A stretch of DNA of 64,000 nt, taken from contig JAUMIR010000001.1 in NCBI GenBank assembly GCA_030847615.1, positions 290,868,187-290,932,186 of the forward strand, read 5' to 3'. The translations under genes were made by a program, and so were the position numbers. The notes under the pieces were generated by a model. It was not told the origin of the DNA and did not search any database. It worked only from the letters and a program-made list of their open reading frames with translations. Below, piece by piece: positions 32,129-42,529 of this stretch. This DNA is from Gambelia wislizenii. Taxonomy: Eukaryota > Chordata > Lepidosauria > Squamata > Crotaphytidae. Position 1 is the stretch's first letter. Each line of letters starts with the position of its first letter.

Positions 32129-32304
32129 CCCATTGTGCCTGCGCACCCAATGGCTCCTCCCAGCCCTAGTATCACCAGCAGCAATAACAACAGCAGCAGC
32201 AGCAGCAGCAACTCAGGATGGGATCAATTAAGTAAAACAAACCTTTACATCAGAGGGCTGCCTCCAAACACCACCGACCAAGACTTAGTAAAATTATGCC
32301 AACC
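32126..32304 (+). CDS. RBMS1: RBMS1 internal coding exon (linker and start of RRM1)
   Basis: One exon of a single-stranded DNA/RNA-binding RRM protein. It begins after CAG at 32125 in phase 0 and ends with two bases of a Pro codon before GTAAGT at 32305. The translation runs through [13 protein letters not shown], a Ser/Asn run ([12 protein letters not shown]), then [17 protein letters not shown] and [18 protein letters not shown] is the RNP2 core of the first RRM; RNP1 would be on the next exon, not in this window. From memory the linker [12 protein letters not shown] plus GWDQLSKTN distinguishes RBMS1 from RBMS3 and RBMS2. The protein binds ssDNA and A/U-rich RNA, in nucleus and cytoplasm. 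Length (179 nt) and strong splice sites support it as functional. The only oddity is the CAG/AGC trinucleotide repeat coding the Ser/Asn run. Confidence 0.9.
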
Positions 32305-32313
32305 GTAAGTATA
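32305..32313 (+). promoter_or_regulatory. RBMS1: Splice donor
   Basis: GTAAGTATA directly follows AACC. It is a near-consensus 5' splice site and gives a phase-2 junction. Confidence 0.85.
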
Positions 32314-32690
32314 CATCTGGAAAGTGAACTGAGAAATACCTTATGTTAAAGTTAGATGATCTACATCAGAGGATGGACAAACTTTACTCTTGTGCTTGCT
32401 TTACTTGTTCTTGTTTTATTTTTGCTTGAAGCTTAAGACCCCCAGCAAAGTGGTGCAAAATGCGAACAGAATAAATGTATTCTGAACAGGGGTGGGGGCT
32501 TGTTTCTGTACTGGAACTGAATAGAGTCCTGGCCACTTAGTACCCCAGGTTTTTTGTTGTTGTTTTTGTTTTTGTTTTTTTTAAATCTCAATAGTAGAAT
32601 TTCAGGGAAGGAGAGACAATCTTGTTTACCTTTTTGACCACTGGAAAATGTTGATCACCTAGAAATCTTCCACTAGAAGATTGACTACTA

Positions 32691-32932
32691 CAGTTGTCCT
32701 TTCATATTTGCTGGGGTTTGGTTCCAGGATCCCCCCCCCCCGCCCCCGTGGATACCAAAATCCGTGAATACTCAAGTCCCATTATATGCAGTGGCATAGC
32801 AAAATGGTATCCCTTAAATAAGATGGCAAAATCAAGGTTTGCTTTTGGGGTTATTATTTTTTAAAGAATATTTTCAAGCTGTGAATATTTAAATTCGTGG
32901 CTACCAACTCCGTGGATATGGAGGGACAACTG
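32691..32932 (-). mobile_element. TA-flanked Tigger-like MITE (family A)
   Basis: It begins CAGTTGTCCTTTCATATTTG after TA (32689-32690) and ends GATATGGAGGGACAACTG before TA (32933-32934). The interior is the reverse complement of the element at 10316 (ATACTCAAGTCCCATTATAT; AAAGAATATTTTCAAGCTG). It inserted 387 bp downstream of the RBMS1 exon. Confidence 0.75.
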
Positions 32933-33371
32933 TACTTCTATCTGTTTCTGTTTGCCCCTGCTTTTAGTCTCAGAGGATGTAGATAGAAACAGGAGAGGAT
33001 AAATTCCTTTCAGACTCATTAAAGAAGGATCTTGTGGATGGAAAGCTATGCCTTTGAGCTCACTATGGCATGTTTCAGAGTATTGTTCTGTAGCAGTCAA
33101 AATACAGAGTAATTAACAAAGATCAGTGGTACAATGTGTTAGAATTCAGCAGAACTGTCCATGCAGATCTTAGCAACTACGATGAAGATGGGGCATGTGA
33201 GTATTCTCAGATTTGTTTTGTTTGGGTTTATACATTGAATGAATTTTGGTTTTCAGGTGAATACACTGCAATACTAAAAAAGCTGCACCAATAACATTCA
33301 ACAAACAAACTCCTCTTTAGATTGTTGTGTACTAAGACCCTATATCTTATTAACATGTATTGCTTTAAGGC

Positions 33372-35300
33372 CAGGTATCACCCATCCTATATTTATGCAT
33401 TTTATTTTTCCTGAATAGATGTAACTTAAATTTATACCTGTTGAAATCCATTTTGTTAGTTTTGGCCCAGCTCTCCAATCTGTCAAATTCATTTTGAATT
33501 CTGTTCCTATCTTTTGGAGTATTCACTGCCTTACCTTCCCCAGTTTGTTGTCATCTGCAAATCTGATAAGCATGCCTTCTGTTTCAAAATCTAAGGCATT
33601 TATATAAAAACTAGGATAGCTGTACCCAGTATAACATATGTCATTATAGGAGATTGTAAAGGTTATAAATTAACTCATTTTATATATTCATATATTTCAT
33701 AAATCATTTTACATGTTTTTTCTTAGAATTCTTTCACACGGTTCAGCTACATGTTATTTTAGGAAAAAATATTACATTGTTTTAGTGGCTGAAGGAGTGA
33801 GAGGAGGGAGGGGCCCTTGTGAGGCTGGGGGTATATATGCAGATTGAGTGGCAGGAGTAGATTGTGAGGTGGAGCGGGGATTTGCATTTGGGGGGTGGTT
33901 GGCTGAGGGAGTGAGAGGAGGGAGGGGGTTGGTTGGGTATGTTTCCTAAGCGATCTAGCAGCATGCTGGGAAAGGAAACATACCCAAGAGTTTTTATATA
34001 TATATATATGTAGATGCTAAACAACACCAGGCCCAGGACAGAACCTTGGGAAACCCCTCTTGTCCTTCTCTCCAAGAAGAACAACAACCATTCGCAAGTA
34101 CTCTCTGAGTTCTGTCTGTCAACCAAAAACAGATCCACCTAACTTCTAGCTCACAGTTCACCAGCTTGCCTTCAAGAATATCATGGAGGATCTGGTCAAA
34201 ACCTTACTGAAATCAAGATATACTGCATTCACAGAATTTCCCTCATCTATCAAGCTTGCAGCTATTAAAAAAAAGATAAAATTAGTTTGCCATGACTTGT
34301 TTTTGACAAACCCATGCTAGCTGTTAGTAATTACAGAATTCCTTTCTAAGTACACACAGGCTGACTGTTTAATTATCTGTTTCACAACTTTCCTGTTATC
34401 AATATCAGGCTATCTGGTCAGTAGTTGGCTTGGGTACCCATTTTTGAAAATGGGGACAGCATTCACCCTCCTTTAATCTGCCAGGATCTTTCCTGTCCTC
34501 CAAAATCTCTCAAAGATTATTAACAGTGACTCTGAGATTACATCGCAAGTTCTTTTAGTACTCTTAGATGCAGTCAATCAGGCCCTGGAAACTTGAATTC
34601 ATTTAGAGTAACTAGGTATTCCTTTACTTCTTTGTCTTTACTTGTTCTATGCTGTAGTTCCCTTATACTGCATGATTTATTTTATTTTCACTAGTTAGAG
34701 CACTTTTTCCTTTTGGGAGAATACTGAGGCAAAGAAGGTATTAAATAATTTGGATGTGTCTCTGTCCCTTTTTTAGCATTTTGCCATATCCTCTATGCAG
34801 GGGCCCTATCATTTCCTTGTTCTTCCTTTTGCTCTGAACCTAACCAAAAAAACCCCCACCTTTTTTATTACTTTTAACCTCTTTAGAGAGCCTTAGCTCA
34901 TTCTGAACTTAGTTTTTCCTACAGGTATGGGCTATCCGTGTATTCTTCTCTGGTGGTTTCCCTCTTCTCCCATTTCTTATCCATCTCTTTAGATTTTAGC
35001 TCACCTGAAAGTTCTTTGTACATTCACCCTGATTTCTTTAGACACCTCCCATTTTTCATCCTCATTAGAATTGTTTGCAATTTTCTGTATATAATAAATT
35101 CTAAGAGAGCATGGTCACTCCCACCCAATGATCCCACCATTTCCCCTCTACTGACGAGTTCATCTTTGGATCAAATCCAAGATCACTGATTTCCTTGTTG
35201 CCTTTTCTACTGTTTGTGCAATGAAATGCAAGGAAAGTGAGAAATTTGTTGGCCCTTGCACCTTGGCAGAGTGTGACTTCCAACAAATATCAGGGTGGCT
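33372..35300 (-). mobile_element. CR1 LINE, inverted segment (endonuclease to RT)
   Basis: On the minus strand the order is endonuclease part (PDICWKSHSAKVQGPTN, then GVTMLS for the SDH region), RT N-terminal part and RT motifs up to the region after FADD, ending at 33372 in the sequence before VDHKLN. Frameshifts and stops are dense. A nested element occupies 33601-34013. The CR1 3' end expected next at the left is absent. Instead a plus-strand CR1 tail lies at the right edge (35300-35376), which suggests 5' inversion of one insertion. Confidence 0.7.
33601..34013. mobile_element. DNA element nested in the CR1
   Basis: The left boundary TTATATAAAAACTAG and the right boundary AGAGTTTTTATATATAT are inverted copies. 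CR1 coding sequence is continuous across the insertion (TCTAAGGCATT before, CTAAACAACACCAGGCCC after). The interior has two copies of GGCTGA(A/G)GGAGTGAGAGGAGG at 33787 and 33900. The ends also resemble the TATATA-rich junction, so the target duplication is unclear. No ORF. Confidence 0.55.
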
Positions 35301-35376
35301 GAAGGCAGGGTGGTTGGACTGGATGGCCCTTGTGGTCTCTTCCAACTCTATGATTCTATGATTCTATGATTCTATG
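35300..35376 (+). mobile_element. CR1 3' tail in opposite orientation
   Basis: GTGGTTGGACTGGATGGCCC, TCTTCCAACTCTATGATTC and a triplicated ATTCTATG repeat make up the CR1 3' terminus on the + strand. It abuts the inverted CR1 body directly. Confidence 0.8.
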
Positions 35377-35411
35377 CATCTGGCAAGAAATTCACCTGGA
35401 AAGACCTGTTA

Positions 35412-35628
35412 CAGGTGACCCTCTGTATCCATGGATTCAACCACCCACAGCTTGAAAATATTCTCAATTCTCCTTCCCCCCTAAAAAACAAACCTTGATT
35501 TTGCCATTTTATATAAGGGACACCATTTTACTATGCCATTGTATATAATGGGACTTGAGCATCCACAGATTTTGGTATCCACAGGGGGTCCTGGAACCAA
35601 ACCCCCAGCATATACCAAGGGCCCACTG
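35412..35628 (+). mobile_element. TA-flanked Tigger-like MITE (family A)
   Basis: It starts CAGGTGACCCTCTGTATCC after TA and ends AAGGGCCCACTG before TA (35629-35630). The interior TATAATGGGACTTGAGCATC and GATTTTGGTATCCACAGGGG matches 10316-10546. Confidence 0.75.
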
Positions 35629-35639
35629 TATATCAGTAT

Positions 35640-36235
35640 AAGGGTGTTGTTGGTATACTTGATTGGAGAGGAATTCTTGGTTCAAGTTGTTGAAGTAAAA
35701 TCCACCACACATTTGTGCTACTCATTGTGTAAGGTTTTGATTTTGTTGGTTTGGATCCACAGGTGTCCTCTTTTTAGTAAAAGCTATCTTATTCCCATGG
35801 AAAGTTTTTTTTTTTTTAATGCCTCACACAGTGTGTCACATGAAAAAAGTAACCCAAACCATTTCTGATCTTCCACGGGCACAAAACTTTGTGCATATAG
35901 ATTTGTAACAACTACAACAGAGCCTGTTTATTATCTGTCTGTACTCTAGTGCAAGTCCTTGAATAAGCATATGTTGAATAGTGCTTGTGACAATTTTTCT
36001 TCCACTCCAAGTTCTTTGGATCCTACCCATCGCATTTATACCAAGTCAGTCAGCAACTATGAAAAACAGTATGTAGAATTCTTCTGAGGAAGATCTCAAA
36101 TCGGTGTCATTGTAGGCAAATGGTGTCAGTCTGTGAAAGTTAACGTCGTTCAACATAACTCAACATAAAATCAAGAAGATTTTTAAAAACTGGCTGGTCT
36201 TTACCACTGTCAAGATGTTTTAAGGCTTTTAAAAA
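35640..36235. other. Unannotated intronic sequence
   Basis: Nothing recognised apart from a T run at 35807-35818. Confidence 0.35.
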
Positions 36236-36238
36236 ATA

Positions 36239-36668
36239 CAGTACCACCCCCTGAATCCACTGATTCGCCACCCATGGATTCAATTATCCACAGATGGCGA
36301 CAGTTGGGGGGGTGGATGGGAGAGGAGGAGAGAAATGGTTATGAGGGCCAAAATGATGACGCAGGGGTGAAAGGAGAGGAGGAGACATCTCCCTCCCTCC
36401 TCCCTTTGCCCCCAGGATCGCTCCCAGGGCCGAAATGGTGATGCGGGAGTGAAAGGAGGGGAGGAGAGATCTCCCTCCCTCCTTCATTTGCCCCCAGGAT
36501 TGCTTCCTGGGTTCGCTACCAGGGCGGAAATGGAGATGCAGGGGTGAAGGGAGTGATCTCTCCCCCACCTTTCCCTGGGATAGACCCTGGGACCCTGTTC
36601 GCTATTATCCACTGAATTCACCATCCATGAGAGGTCCTGGAACCAATCCCCCATGGATCCGGGGGTGC
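36239..36668. mobile_element. GC-interior MITE (family C)
   Basis: The left end CAGTACCACCCCCTGAATCC and the right end GGATCCGGGGGTGC are inverted copies flanked by TA. Just inside lie AATTATCCACAG and TATTATCCACTGAATTC. The core (36330-36570) holds two tandem copies of a GC-rich unit including TGCCCCCAGGAT and AGGGCGGAAATGG-like segments. No ORF of note. Confidence 0.6.
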
Positions 36669-36669
36669 T

Positions 36670-37365
36670 ACAAAAGCCAAATTCTTCCTGTTTAGATTTT
36701 ATTTAATTTTTTGACATCTCTTTCGTATTTAATAGACTTTTAGCTGAAATGGCACAGAGTGTTTTGTACCACAACAACTAATTTTGTATCCTGTACATGA
36801 CAAGTGGAACAGAGTGATAGAAACTCAACCTAGTTTTATTTTGCAATGACAGATAGGTTGTGTTTGCATTTTTGTTCTGTTCTGGATCCAGGGTTTGTTT
36901 GTTTTTCATTGCTCTGGAATGCAATGGAGACAGATTTCTCTCCGTATGTGCAAGTGGACAGATGAACAGTGGAAGTCCACCAGGACCAGTATTGACTGTT
37001 TCAGCAATACTTAGGACTCTTACACCCAGTGGTGTCATTCAAAATAATTACTAACCAGTTCCCATCCCAGCTGTCCCCCATGGCTGCAGAAGTTCCAGTC
37101 CTTCCCCATGTGACCTTCTCCCCTCTCTTCTACTCCAGTTTCTATGTCCAGTTTCCCACCACTACTTCTGGCTCCCCTTTTAACCTCCGCAGCTGAAAAG
37201 TCTTTTAGCAGTTTTAACAATCCCTTCCAGCAATCCAGGGTGAACTGGCTAAATAACACTACTGCTTACACCCAATCATAAGATGTAAAGCTAAGACTTT
37301 TAATTTCACTTTTCTCTGCCTTTTGAGCTTAATTTTATAATGTTGTAAAATTGCTTATATAGCAG
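36670..37365. other. Unannotated intronic sequence
   Basis: AT-rich to neutral sequence without recognised exon or repeat. Confidence 0.35.
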
Positions 37366-37369
37366 TACC

Positions 37370-37574
37370 ATGGATTTGGTATCCACAGTTTCACTTATCC
37401 ACGTCCGGGAAAAAAATGTTCTCTTTAGGCATTTCTACGTTCTCCAATGTGATTCCATGGTTAATGTCTGGCATTCATCTCATTGAAAATAATAGGGTTC
37501 CCTATTATTCACAGTTTTATGTATCCACAGGGCATCTTGGAATGTATCCCCTGTGGATATGGGGGTCAACCTGC
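37370..37574. mobile_element. MITE of the GGTTGACCCCCATATCC family (family B)
   Basis: The right end GGATATGGGGGTCAACCTG matches the inverse of the family B ends at 61724 and 49854. The left side carries GGATTTGGTATCCACAGTTT and TTCACTTATCCACG. The true left terminus is eroded. Confidence 0.5.
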
Positions 37575-37579
37575 ATATT

Positions 37580-38380
37580 AAAGTACATATATGTTTGCTT
37601 AAATTGAAACTACTAATGTCTATGGACTCTTGCTCCCTTCTCACTTTAAGGGTTTGTCTATATGAGGCAAAAAACGTGGATTGCTCCATGGTGATGACAA
37701 TTCACAGCAGCTACTATTTGTCTTAATGGTTTTTTTAGCAGATCGCAGGCATGCAAAGCTATCCACATTTGCTGTGCAAATGGATATGCCTGTGAATCAA
37801 GATGGCAGCCACGAGTGAATTACTTGCATTTTTACTTACCTCAATTTGCCACTGCTGAACAGTGCTTTTAAAATATATATATATATATATATATCCATGG
37901 TGCAAAAGAGCAACTGTTCACTTTAACAAAAAAGCAAACAAACAAACAAAAAAAGCTATTTTATCGCCTTAGTGCTAATTTGCTAAGGCAAAAATCCAAC
38001 AGGGTGGGTCTGGGCACTTGCCTTGTTAGCAAGCTCTGCCCCCGCACATATTCGACCAATCATCTTCTCATACTGGGACAGTGAATAAATTCATTCGCTT
38101 GTCCCAACACACAGGAATGCACACTGTTTTTCAAAACAGTGGAATATATGGCATTTTGGGCCCCCCTCATTCACAATACAGCAATTAGATGCAGGATCCT
38201 ATGGGAACAGATCGTATTCTCCTTGCATTCAGTGAGGAATATTTTAACTGTTTAGACAACCCCCAAGAAAATGTGTAGCCTTCAACACATGTTCTTATCT
38301 TTTACAATTTTTGATTGATGGCCAGAGCCATTTTTATGTATGTAAAATAGAAAGTAGTGTGGCTCCATGGAGGCTGACTG
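37580..38380. other. Unannotated intronic sequence
   Basis: It contains an (AT)n run at about 37874-37894 and AAACAAACAAACAAA at 37937. No exon or complete element recognised. Confidence 0.35.
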
Positions 38381-38385
38381 ATGTA

Positions 38386-39346
38386 CAGTTGCCCCTCCAC
38401 ATTCATGGCTTTCACTTTCGCAGTTTCGACTATTTGCGGTTTGCTCAGGAAGCACCTCATTTAAATCAGCTTCTCTCCCTCACACGCAAGGGAGAGGAGC
38501 CAATTTAAACGGAGTGCCCTGAGCAAACCACACACCCATCTCCCTGCTTTCCTGGGACGTGGCGCCATTTGGGGTGGAGAGCCTAGCCCCGGGAGAGCAG
38601 GGAGTTTGGGGCAAAGGCCTTTTCAGACACTCCCTACACCCTTCCCAAAGCAGCAATGGGGCTTTTCAAGCCTTGTCACGGCTTTGGAAGGGGTGGGGAT
38701 GGCTGAAAAGCCTCTCGGCCACCCTCACTCCCCGGCCTTCCTAAAGTGGCTACAGGGCTTTAAAGCCCCACAGCCACCTTGGGAAGTGCGGAGGGTGGCT
38801 GGCCACCCTCCTGCCCACCCGGCCGCCACCCTCCCTGGCCTTCCTAAAGTGGCTACAGGGCTTTAAAGCCCCATAGACGTTTCAGGAAGTGCCCAGCCGC
38901 CACCCTCCCCAGCGTTCCTGAAGTGGCTACGGGGCTTCAAAGCACCACAGCCACTTTGGGAAGCGCGGGGGGGGGGGTGGCCGCCACCATCCCCGGCCTT
39001 CCTGAAGTGGCTACGGGGCTTCAAAGCCCCACAGCCACTTCAGGAAGCATAGGGGGAGGCTGGCTAACCACCCGCCAGTGCTCCGGCCTTCCCGAAGTGG
39101 ATATGGGGCTCGAGAGCTGCATAGCCACTTCGGGAAGCACAGCAGGGGGCGGGGGGGTGGAGGCCAAGCGGGCGGGAGGCTTTTTAGCCACCCCCCACGA
39201 TTCCCAACGCAGCGATGGGGCTTGAAAAGCCCCATCACCACTTTAGAAGGGCGGGGGGGTTGTGGGCGGGCGGAGGAAGCCTATTTTATTCAAGACATTC
39301 ACTGGGTCTTGAGCCCCTAACCCCTGTGAATGTGGAGGGACAACTG
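38386..39346. mobile_element. TA-flanked MITE with hairpin-array interior (family C)
   Basis: The left end CAGTTGCCCCTCCACATTCA and the right end GAATGTGGAGGGACAACTG are near-perfect inverted repeats flanked by TA (38384-38385, 39347-39348). Between them are about seven GC-rich units, each an imperfect palindrome of roughly 50 bp; five (near 38738, 38838, 38914, 38998 and 39087) are tandem relatives with arms such as CTTCCTGAAGTGGCT and AGCCACTTCAGGAAG around a GGGGCTT/AAGCCCC centre. The open frames through the array are compositional. No transposase is present, so mobility would need a pogo/Tigger-type enzyme in trans. Confidence 0.75.
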
Positions 39347-39349
39347 TAT

Positions 39350-42300
39350 TATGGCATGAGTTTTGCCTATAAAAACTGATGCCACAATAAGCCACTTGGG
39401 ATACCGTCTCTTACCCATTTAACTTGGGCGTGAGCTCCATTGAAGTTATTGAAGTCTGTGTCTGACTGGGTATGCTTCCATTGTTAGACTCTAAAGGGTC
39501 AAAGTGGTTTGCTGTCTCCATACTGCAACATTAACCTCCAGAGGAGTTTTTTTTTTTTTTTGCTTTGATTCAAAGGCTGTCATTACTTCCCAGTCTGAGA
39601 ATAAGTAACAAAATGTCCAAGATACTGCATGTTACATGATATAGCACAGTGGTACTTGCCTACCTTGGTGTGTTCACCAGCAGTGTCTTCTTGCTTATAA
39701 TTTTAGTCCTGTATGCTATTCTAAATGAACATGGGCTACAGCCAATTAATTACTTTTGGTTTCATTTCTCAAAAAACCTAATGGGTACAGCACTGGATCT
39801 GTGACCACCATTTTAGATAGAAAAAAAACAGCTAACCATCAAGTACACTTTTAATAGAGATGACTTGAAAAATTGGCTACAGTGGTGTAGCTCTTATGAT
39901 TCAGTATCAGTTTTCTTCCAAAAGTATCATTCACTGTACTCAACTCAGTTTGGGCATAGAGTACTGCAATGATAAACTTGAACATGCTTTCATTTTGATA
40001 ATTTTTCTCCTCTGCCTCCTTCTTCCTGGAAGTTGCTTGAGAAAGCTTTTATCAGTGACTATACAGCTGAAATTTTGCAACTTTTTTTGGTATTAGTTTG
40101 TGCTCTTGTTTATATTGTATATTAATGTGGAAAAAATTGCTTCCATGGGGAAGAGTTGTTGCTATTTCTTGATTCATATTTGGGCCTATTTCCATTCCCC
40201 ACCTTTATTCATCTGGTTTTTCTAACCATTGTACCATTTGTGTATTTCCATGCCAGATTGGAACAGACTTCCATATAGTATATTTCGAACACTTGCCCAG
40301 GAGAACATTTGGCATTAGTGGAATTCTAACTCTAATAGAGTGTTTTCAATTGGTTGCCCTATTTTGAAACACAAGATTACCAGTTTAGTCCTTTGTTAGG
40401 AAGGTCCAGTTTCAACTCGTGCTGTTTTTTTCAGAGACAGATGCTGAGACTGGAGAACAGTTTAATACCAAAACTTTTAAACTTTTTGTAGACAGATAGT
40501 TTATACAAAATCCTAAATGTAATTTGAAGATAACTGTAATTTCAAAATAGTAAAGTTTTTCACTAACTTGTTAGGTACTCTCACCAAAAAATTGCACACA
40601 TTTTCTAAATCATTATGCACTTACTTGTATCACTGACTTACTTCTGTGTGAGTAAATTGATAATTTTGGTGGCCAAGTGTGCTGTAATTCCATTCGGAAT
40701 GGTATTCTTGATGCCGAACAGTTCTTTCTGGTGTGAGATACTAGGTTTCATCACTAGCCTCTCCCTTTTATGTGTGTGTGATTCTTTGCTATTAGCTGCT
40801 AACAAGTATCATCCCATATATGTCTGCTCAGTAGCAAGCTTTATCAAGTGGAGCTTACTCCTAGAGAAATGAGGATGCGGTTGAGATTTTTTGTGAGCTG
40901 CCTGGTATCTTCGGGTCCCACTCTGAGAAAAAAGTAGCATATAGATGAAATAGATGAGCAAACAAATATATTGCATTGAAGACTTATGTGCTTCCAATTC
41001 TTTAAAACAACTGCAAATCATTGTATTCCTGCATGACTCACAGATTCATTCATGTCCTGTACTTGTCATATTGACATCACTAACTCATATAGGGACATGC
41101 TGGTCGGTTTCTCCTGAAAGACAATGATTCCGCTGGATTTCTGGCAATAATGGAATTAATCACGCTGTTGAAGAGAAGCATGTTCTCTTAATTGGTTGGA
41201 TGGATTCTGCCTGAATAAGACGAAAGCCAGAGCTATAGGTTACCCAAAGACCTATCATGCAGCTGCTTCTATAGGTGAAACTTTTGGGGTTACTTTTATG
41301 ATTTAAAAGCTAATAATGCTCTCCAGAGGTTGTGTAGCAGAAGAACCCATGCTGTGAAATTCCTTATCTTGGAATTTTCTTTCCTTGTCACTGTTTAGAT
41401 GCCTCATGAGAATTGTCTTATTGTTTAGCAAGCCAGTGACCAACAGATGTTTGATCTGTTTTGCTCTTGCTCCCCCCTCCCCTTTGGCAAAAGTAATGAT
41501 AACTATTGTTTGTGCCACTGAAGACAGATTTGGTGTTACAAAATTTAAATACCGGTACCTAACTGGCAAGAAGAGCTTGGATCTGACCAGTTATCCCCCC
41601 ACCCCATTAATATGATTTCTTTCCATTCTCCCCAGCCCCATCAAAAAGAAGCTTGCACCTTCAGGTCATTGTGAGTGTTTTATGTCAGGTAGGAAGGACA
41701 TGGCATAGGACACCTGAGTTACATTTGGGCAAAAATATAGGTAATAATTCAGAAAGAAATCCTGTTCATGGTTATCATCATTGATACTGGTCTTAACAGA
41801 GCAGTGTGTTTCTCATTCAGCCTACAGATGTTATACTGTTGGTAGCATGGAATTAATATCTTCTTGGTCATGGCATTCACATACAGGATCAGCACTGTGG
41901 GAGGGGACGCAGGGGCCAAACCGAACCAGGTGACACCATCGAGGGGTGGAGGGTGACACCAGCCTTAGCAACAACACAGCACATGTGCACACTACATATT
42001 TGAATTAGAGACATACAAACAGGCTGAAGAAATGAGTTGTCTGTATTAAGTGTTTTCCTGCAGAAATGTGTTATCTACCACCTGTAGCAGGGTGCATACT
42101 TGTTTATTACGCTTGAATGGTAAAGGGCAACTCCAATTGGTAATGAGGGTCAGGTCCTCAACTGGTTAATACACCTGTGTCTGATTCTTCTCTAGTGTTG
42201 TAAATAGAAATGCAGAAATAAACCTTTCTATGAACTGAATGAACCGTGTCTCAACAAATGACACCAGTCTAATGGTGTTAAAAATAAAGAATAAAAAAGT
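39350..42300. other. Unannotated intronic sequence
   Basis: No exon or full element recognised. A LINE-like 3' motif occurs near 40888-40945 (GTGAGCTGCCTGGTATCTTC). A GC-richer piece lies at 41897-41975 (GGGTGACACCAGCC). 42083-42256 has a TG...CA outline with AATAAA, considered and not called. Confidence 0.35.
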
Positions 42301-42389
42301 TTGTTTTTTTAAATGACTGTTATTGCCAAATGTAGGTATGTGTTTTTATCAAATGTTTTAATTGTTGTTTTAATTTGTAAATTGATTTA

Positions 42390-42488
42390 ATAAATTTTTA
42401 AGGGGAGGAGTATATTGTTTTACTTGTATGGTTTTTTAATGTTGTGAACCGCCCTGATTGGATTACCAAAGAGCAGTATATAAATACA

Positions 42489-42522
<34 letters not shown>
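42390..42522 (+). mobile_element. L2 3' end with (ATT)n tail
   Basis: TTGTGAACCGCCCTGATTGG, AAGAGCAGTATATAAATAC and a (TTA)n run to 42522 match the 3' terminus of the intact L2 at 29640-29711. Upstream sequence is T-rich 3' UTR without coding frame. Confidence 0.7.
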
Positions 42523-42523
<1 letters not shown>

Positions 42524-42529
42524 GAAAAA

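Noticed and set aside
42083..42256. Solo LTR
   Set aside because: It has a TG...CA outline and an AATAAA, but no matching flanking duplication, no second copy and no recognised family.
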